Of a DNA stretch of 64,000 bases, positions 61,957 through 64,000 are shown in pieces. The stretch spans positions 372,001 through 436,000 of the forward strand of contig NZ_BDAI01000001.1 in NCBI RefSeq assembly GCF_002091755.1. Reading direction: 5' to 3'. Position 1 is the stretch's first letter; every line of letters begins with the position of its first letter. This DNA comes from Pseudomonas nitroreducens NBRC 12694. Its GTDB lineage: Bacteria > Pseudomonadota > Gammaproteobacteria > Pseudomonadales > Pseudomonadaceae. Both the position numbers and the translations under genes were made by a program. The notes beneath the pieces are model-generated. The model did not search any database. It had not been told where the DNA came from and saw nothing but the letters and a program-made list of their open reading frames with translations.

Positions 61957-62073
61957 CCCCTCACCCTAACCCTCTCCCAGAGGGAGAGGGGACTGTACGG
62001 AATAGGCGGAAACCAAGGCATCAGCCGGCACGCGCGGCTCCCTCTCCCTCCGGGAGAGGGCTGGGGTGAGGGC
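61957..62073. repeat. CCCTCACCC-type inverted intergenic repeat
   Basis: The left part CCCCTCACCCTAACCCTCTC continues to AGAGGGAGAGGGG, and the right part CCCTCTCCCTCCGGGAGAGG ends in GGTGAGGG. The outer arms are inverted copies about 60 bases apart. Similar repeats occur in many Pseudomonas and Xanthomonas genomes. Unlike the four REP pairs, this is the only copy in the window. Confidence 0.8.
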
Positions 62074-62111
62074 AAACCAATGCAGCGAAGTTCCAGCTGG
62101 CCCAAAAAACT

Positions 62112-62135
62112 AAAAGGCCCCAACCGGGGCCTTTT
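62112..62135 (-). terminator. terminator of the ABC exporter operon
   Basis: A 10-bp perfect stem AAAAGGCCCC / GGGGCCTTTT with a 4-base loop; the minus-strand tail is TTTT then AGTTTTTT. Confidence 0.9.
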
Positions 62136-62156
62136 GGCATCAGCGCAATGCGTCAC

Positions 62157-62936
62157 TCACTGGCGCATCCCACGCCCGCTCACCAGCAGGCGCACGCAGA
62201 ACACGTAGAGCAGCACGGTAGCCACCAGCATGAAGATCACCGCGGTGCCGATGCGGATGTCCGACACCCCGAGAATGCCATAGCGGAAGGCATTGACCAT
62301 GTGCAGGATCGGGTTCGCCAGCGACACGGTCTGCCAGAACGGCGGCAGCAGCGTGATCGAGTAGAACACCCCACCCAGGTAGGTCAGCGGCGTCAGCACG
62401 AAGGTCGGGATAATCGAGATATCGTCGAAATTACGGGCGAATACCGCGTTGACGAAGCCACCCATGGAGAAGATCGCCGCCGTCAGCACCACTACCAGAA
62501 CGGTGATGCCCAGGTGGTGGATCTGCAGGTCGGTGAAGAACAGCGACAGAATGGTGACGATCACGCCCACCGCCAATCCGCGCAGAACACCACCGCAGAC
62601 GAAGCCGAGGAGGATGGTGTGCGGCGACACCGGCGACACCAGCAACTCCTCGATGTTGCGCTGGAACTTGCTGCCGAAGAAGCTCGACACCACGTTGCCG
62701 TACGAGTTGGTGATCACCGACATCATGATCAGGCCGGGCACGATGTACTGCATGTAGGTAAAGCCGCCCATATCGCCGATCTGCCGGCCGATCAGGTTGC
62801 CGAAGATGACGAAGTACAGAACCATGGTGATCGCCGGCGGCAGCAGGGTCTGCGGCCAAATACGCAGGAAGCGGCGGACTTCGCGGTAGACGATGGTGTT
62901 GAGGGCGACCCAGTTGGCGCGCAGTTCGTGACTCAT
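62157..62936 (-). CDS. ABC-2 type transporter permease (YadH-like)
   Basis: This 259-residue membrane protein has about six helices and the ABC-2 permease motif region SPVSPHTILLGFVCGGVLRGLAVG, and AFRYGILGVSDI near the end, as in YadH/DrrB proteins. It pairs with the ATPase encoded just upstream (4-base overlap). The exported substrate is unknown; E. coli YadGH is equally undefined. PA2811 is the positional PAO1 match (from memory). Confidence 0.93.
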   Translation of the reverse strand: MSHELRANWVALNTIVYREVRRFLRIWPQTLLPPAITMVLYFVIFGNLIGRQIGDMGGFTYMQYIVPGLIMMSVITNSYGNVVSSFFGSKFQRNIEELLVSPVSPHTILLGFVCGGVLRGLAVGVIVTILSLFFTDLQIHHLGITVLVVVLTAAIFSMGGFVNAVFARNFDDISIIPTFVLTPLTYLGGVFYSITLLPPFWQTVSLANPILHMVNAFRYGILGVSDIRIGTAVIFMLVATVLLYVFCVRLLVSGRGMRQ

Positions 62937-63865
62937 ACCGCCACCTTCGACAGATTCTTCTCCACCAGCGACACGAACAGCTCCTCCAGCCGGTTGCTCT
63001 TGTTGCGCAGGCTCAGGATCTGCACGCCCTGGGCATTGAGCTGGACGAACAGACCGTTGATCCCCAGGGATTTGTCCACCTGCACTTCCAGGGTGTGGTC
63101 ATCCACCAGCCGCGCCGGATAGCCTTCGAGCCTGGGCGTCTCGCTGAGCGTGCCCTGCAGGTCGAGGTAGAAAGTCTCCACATGCAGCTTGTTCAACAGC
63201 TTGCGCATGCTGGTGTTCTCCACGATGGTGCCGTGGTCGATGATCGCGATGTTGCGGCACAGCTGCTCGGCCTCTTCCAGGTAGTGCGTGGTGAGGATGA
63301 TGCTGATGCCTTCGCCGTTGAGCTCGGTAAGGAAGTTCCACATCGAGCGGCGCAGTTCGATGTCCACGCCGGCGGTGGGTTCGTCGAGGATCAGCAGGCG
63401 CGGCTCGTGGACCAGCGCGCGGGCGATCATCAGGCGGCGCTTCATGCCACCGGAGAGCTCGCGGGAGGCGGAGTTGCGCTTGTCCCACAGGCCCAGCTGG
63501 GTCAGGTACTTCTCGGCGCGCCCCTTGGCCACGCTCATCGGGATGCCGTAGTAGCCGGCCTGGGTGACGACGATGTCGAACACCTTCTCGAACTGGTTGA
63601 AGTTGAATTCCTGGGGCACCACGCCCAGGCAGCGCTTCAAGCCGTAGGGATCCTTGTCCAGGTCATGGCCGAACACATTGACCGTGCCGCTGGTCTTGTT
63701 CACCAGGGTGGAGAGGATGCCAATGGTGGTGGATTTGCCGGCGCCATTGGGGCCCAGCAAGGCAAAGAAATCGCCCTCGGCGACGTCCAGATCGATGCCC
63801 TTGAGGGCCTGGAAGCCGTTGCCGTAGGTCTTCGTCAGTTGACGGATGGACAGCGCGGAACTCAT
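62933..63865 (-). CDS. ABC transporter ATP-binding protein (YadG-like)
   Basis: This 310-residue ATPase has Walker A LLGPNGAGKST, Q-loop VPQEFNF, signature LSGGMKRR, Walker B LLILDEP and the H-loop THYLEEAEQL, followed by a C-terminal domain (about 220-310) common to drug/polysaccharide export ATPases. The ATG 63865 gives MSSALSIRQLTKTYG; earlier codons are in a non-conserved leader. It overlaps the permease gene. Confidence 0.94.
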   Translation of the reverse strand: MSSALSIRQLTKTYGNGFQALKGIDLDVAEGDFFALLGPNGAGKSTTIGILSTLVNKTSGTVNVFGHDLDKDPYGLKRCLGVVPQEFNFNQFEKVFDIVVTQAGYYGIPMSVAKGRAEKYLTQLGLWDKRNSASRELSGGMKRRLMIARALVHEPRLLILDEPTAGVDIELRRSMWNFLTELNGEGISIILTTHYLEEAEQLCRNIAIIDHGTIVENTSMRKLLNKLHVETFYLDLQGTLSETPRLEGYPARLVDDHTLEVQVDKSLGINGLFVQLNAQGVQILSLRNKSNRLEELFVSLVEKNLSKVAV

Positions 63866-63971
63866 GGGTTTTCCCGTTGCAAGTCGGTGGAAAGACGCAC
63901 GTCTCTGGAAAAAGGCCTGCTTGATAAGGGCACGCCGCGAGGATTGCAACCTTCGGGGCACGCGCAGGGAC

Positions 63972-64000
63972 TCAGGTCAGTTCGGTCATCACGGCGTCAC
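63972..64000 (-). CDS. possible C-terminal end of a further minus-strand gene
   Basis: The last bases read, on the minus strand, DAVMTELT then a TGA stop (63974-63972). In PAO1 a glutathione S-transferase gene lies upstream of this ABC operon (from memory), so this may be its end. Only nine residues are visible, so the call is a guess. Confidence 0.22.

Overview
The window is G+C-rich chromosomal DNA from a Pseudomonas of the P. aeruginosa / P. citronellolis / P. nitroreducens type. Evidence: tightly packed genes with strong G/C third positions, Pseudomonas-style inverted REP pairs, and gene order that (from memory, not a search) follows two blocks of P. aeruginosa PAO1. Roughly 0.8-45.9 kb resembles PA1540-PA1513 (BVMO/SDR, acyl-CoA dehydrogenase, recR-ybaB-dnaX, ffs, ligA, zipA, smc, alkB2, xdh, ureide genes). 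Roughly 48-64 kb resembles PA2795-PA2812 (dusA, tal, rssC/rssB, mlaA, GntR-HAD-HD, queF, copper genes, ABC exporter). No plasmid, phage, transposase, CRISPR array, tRNA or rRNA gene was seen.

Layout. 0-0.8 kb: end of a cytochrome bd oxidase operon (cydB-cydX-ybgE). 0.8-7.9 kb: GFA protein; a TetR regulator divergent from a Baeyer-Villiger monooxygenase and SDR pair; a CbrC-like protein; an acyl-CoA dehydrogenase; an FtrA regulator divergent from a rhodanese. 8-21 kb: informational core (recR, ybaB, dnaX, 4.5S RNA, HU-like protein, ligA, zipA, smc) plus a small pilin-like gene. 21-23 kb: alkB2 with a divergent GntR regulator. 23-29 kb: xdhA-xdhB-xdhC-guaD. 29-35 kb: universal stress protein, LysR regulator and a tripartite MFS/HlyD/outer-membrane efflux operon. 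35-46 kb: GntR regulator, purine permease, an odd response-regulator/histidine-kinase hybrid, hiuH, puuE-uraD-allA-puuD and an NCS2 permease. 46-50 kb: chemoreceptor, lipoprotein, dusA, tal. 50-64 kb: rssB-rssC, mlaA, a GntR/HAD/PhnZ-like phosphonate-type locus, queF, copper resistance (copB, copA, cupredoxin, a tiny PtrA-like ORF, copRS) and an ABC-2 exporter.

Together the 23-46 kb genes give a nearly complete route from guanine to glyoxylate and urea. GuaD makes xanthine, XdhAB (matured by XdhC) makes urate, the membrane cytochrome-fused urate hydroxylase PuuD makes 5-hydroxyisourate, HiuH and UraD make allantoin, PuuE makes allantoate and AllA cleaves ureidoglycolate. The allantoate step (allantoicase) is not encoded here. 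A shared palindrome, TTGTAYACAA, precedes the GntR gene, both permeases and both sides of hiuH/puuE, so the GntR protein is probably the pathway regulator.

The observations most worth following are: the REC-HTH-PAS-kinase hybrid lacking both phospho-acceptor residues; the nucleophile-less phosphonatase-like HAD paired with a PhnZ-like HD oxygenase; the ureide operator set; and several well-formed operators beside local regulators.
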